The notes under the pieces were generated by a model. It made no database searches, was not told the DNA's origin, and was given only the letters and a program-made list of their open reading frames with translations. Shown in pieces: positions 62,940 through 64,000 of a DNA stretch of 64,000 nucleotides; within the stretch, counting starts at the first letter, position 1; each line of letters starts with the position of its first letter. Position numbers and translations under genes: made by a program. This DNA comes from Variovorax sp. MHTC-1. Lineage in GTDB: Bacteria; Pseudomonadota; Gammaproteobacteria; Burkholderiales; Burkholderiaceae_C. The stretch is from positions 211,042 through 275,041 of the forward strand of contig NZ_RWKI01000008.1 of the NCBI RefSeq assembly GCF_003984645.1, given 5' to 3'.

Positions 62940-63953
62940 GTGCTGCGTGCGGCGTGGCGTTGCGCCCTGGCTGCCGCGCTGGGCTGGCAAGCCGCTGCCG
63001 CGCTCGCGCAGAGCCTTCGCGCCGAGCCGCCGCCGGCCATCCGCTTCAGCGTGCTGCCGGTCGGCGGCGCGGTCGAATCGCGCGACAACTGGACGCCGCT
63101 GCTCGACGAATTGAGCCGGGCGCTCGGCCGGCCGGTGAGCGTGTTCTCCGTGACCTCCTACGAATCGCTGGCCCAGGCCCTCCGGCGCGACGACATCGAT
63201 TTCGCGCTGTTGTCGGCCAAGCTGGCGCTCGATGCCGTCGCAGAACGGCGCATGAACGTGGTGGCCCAGGTAGCGCGGGTCGACGGCCTGCCCGACGGTC
63301 GCGCCGTGCTGCTCGCGCGCAGGACGGGGCCACTCCGTTCGCTGGAGGAGTTGCTGGCCCACCCCGAACGCTGGCGCCTGGCGCGCGGCGACAGGCGCTC
63401 GGTCTCGGGCTTCATCGTGCCGCAGCTCCGGCTCTTCCTGCCGAACGGCATCCTGATGGAGACGCGCTTCGAGAGCGAGACCGTCGACACGCACCAGGCC
63501 ACTGCACTCGCGGTGGCGAACGGCGATGCCGACGTGGCCACCAACAACACGATCGACTTCGAGCGCTTCAGGCAGCAGTTTCCGGCCGAGGCCGATCGGC
63601 TGCACGTGATCTGGAAGTCCGAGCCCATTCCTGCGGCCGTGTTCGTGATTCGGCGCGCCCATCCCCTCGCGCTGCGGAAGAAGGTGCAGGACTTTCTGGT
63701 CGACTACGGCCGCGCCAAGGGGCCGCGCGGCGACGGCGAGCGCGAGGTGCTGAAGTCGCTGCATGCGCCCTTCGGCTACGTCGCGGCGGACAACACCGCG
63801 CTGCTGGCTGCGGCCGAGCTGGACTACCAGCTCGCGAAGCGGCGCGCGCTCGCCGCGAAGTGGGTCAATGCAGAAGCGCGCGCGGCGCGGCTGGAACGCA
63901 TCGAGCGCAGCCATGCGCAACAGGTGGCGGCGTTGCGCGACGGCAGGCCCTGA
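62940..63953 (+). CDS. PhnD-like periplasmic binding protein, copy 2
   Basis: Paralogue of the preceding gene along its whole length (IRFSVLPVGGAVESRDNWTPL; VSVFSVTSYESLAQALRRDDIDFALLSAK; SVSGFIVPQLRLFLPNGI). The GTG at 62940 is chosen as start: GAGGCGG lies upstream, it follows the copy 1 stop by 19 bases, and the product begins directly with a signal peptide (LRAAWRCALAAALGWQAAAALAQ). An ATG at 62880 inside copy 1 would add a 20-residue polar extension. The two copies arose by tandem duplication and are clearly diverged, so they may bind different ligands. Confidence 0.85.
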   Translation: MLRAAWRCALAAALGWQAAAALAQSLRAEPPPAIRFSVLPVGGAVESRDNWTPLLDELSRALGRPVSVFSVTSYESLAQALRRDDIDFALLSAKLALDAVAERRMNVVAQVARVDGLPDGRAVLLARRTGPLRSLEELLAHPERWRLARGDRRSVSGFIVPQLRLFLPNGILMETRFESETVDTHQATALAVANGDADVATNNTIDFERFRQQFPAEADRLHVIWKSEPIPAAVFVIRRAHPLALRKKVQDFLVDYGRAKGPRGDGEREVLKSLHAPFGYVAADNTALLAAAELDYQLAKRRALAAKWVNAEARAARLERIERSHAQQVAALRDGRP

Positions 63954-64000
63954 GTCGCCGGCCTCGGTCTCATAACACGAACGACTTAAGCGAACTTCCA

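Noticed and set aside
61691..63990. CGACTTAAG occurring both before kinase 2 (61691-61699) and at the right edge of the window (63982-63990)
   Set aside because: A 9-mer around the common palindrome CTTAAG can recur by chance in a window of this size; two copies are too few to call a motif.

Overview
The window is one contiguous stretch of a GC-rich betaproteobacterial chromosome, most likely Comamonadaceae and close to Variovorax. This is inferred from the protein sequences, the two Bug/TctC-type solute receptors, the ribosomal gene order and the GC-rich intergenic repeats; no 16S gene is present. I see no transposase, integrase, phage gene or CRISPR array, so this looks like ordinary chromosome with accessory catabolic and surface-protein modules.

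Layout. (1) 0-7.7 kb: the 3' part of recG, oxyR next to dps, a TonB-dependent siderophore receptor, ubiA and proC. (2) 7.9-17.2 kb: the spc and alpha ribosomal operons (rplN to rplQ, with secY, infA and rpoA), starting at a good sigma70 promoter directly upstream of rplN and ending with an initiator tRNA and a strong terminator. The S10 block that often precedes rplN is absent. (3) 17.9-25 kb: a CoA-dependent aromatic acid catabolic cluster, best read as 2-aminobenzoate (anthranilate) degradation. It comprises a CoA ligase, a monooxygenase/reductase fusion, an acyl-CoA dehydrogenase, an enoyl-CoA hydratase, RidA and a MarR regulator, with a candidate MarR operator on the fusion gene's promoter. 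(4) 25-36 kb: cfa, a DUF1840 protein, a Bug receptor, a LysR/SDR pair, E1 alpha/beta subunits of a 2-oxo acid or acetoin dehydrogenase with a MarR gene, a GAF-Fis regulator without AAA+ domain, and a divergent PQQ/heme alcohol dehydrogenase.

(5) 36-43 kb: a xylose-type ABC transporter with a single-domain ATPase, an array of six to seven copies of an 87-bp repeat, a second Bug receptor, gabD and a 2-dehydropantoate 2-reductase-like gene. (6) 43.4-51 kb: three tightly coupled genes for a CHAT-domain TPR protein, a TpsB outer-membrane transporter and a large TpsA exoprotein. This is the most system-like and least explained module. (7) 51-56.5 kb: small, mostly solitary genes with somewhat less GC-rich sequence (GFA protein, lipoprotein, GNAT, secreted protein, VOC protein, DUF2934 protein, glycosyltransferase-like protein) plus a 27-codon frame with a perfect Shine-Dalgarno. 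(8) 56.5-64 kb: two hybrid histidine kinases, each beside genes for periplasmic solute-binding proteins (one co-transcribed; two tandem PhnD-like paralogues divergent from the other), apparently two periplasmic-receptor/kinase signalling modules.

ATGA start/stop overlaps are very common here (marR-ech-acd-ligase-ridA, E1 beta-marR, CHAT-tpsB, receptor-kinase) and are the main evidence for operons. Dispersed palindromic repeats mark the ends of several transcription units.
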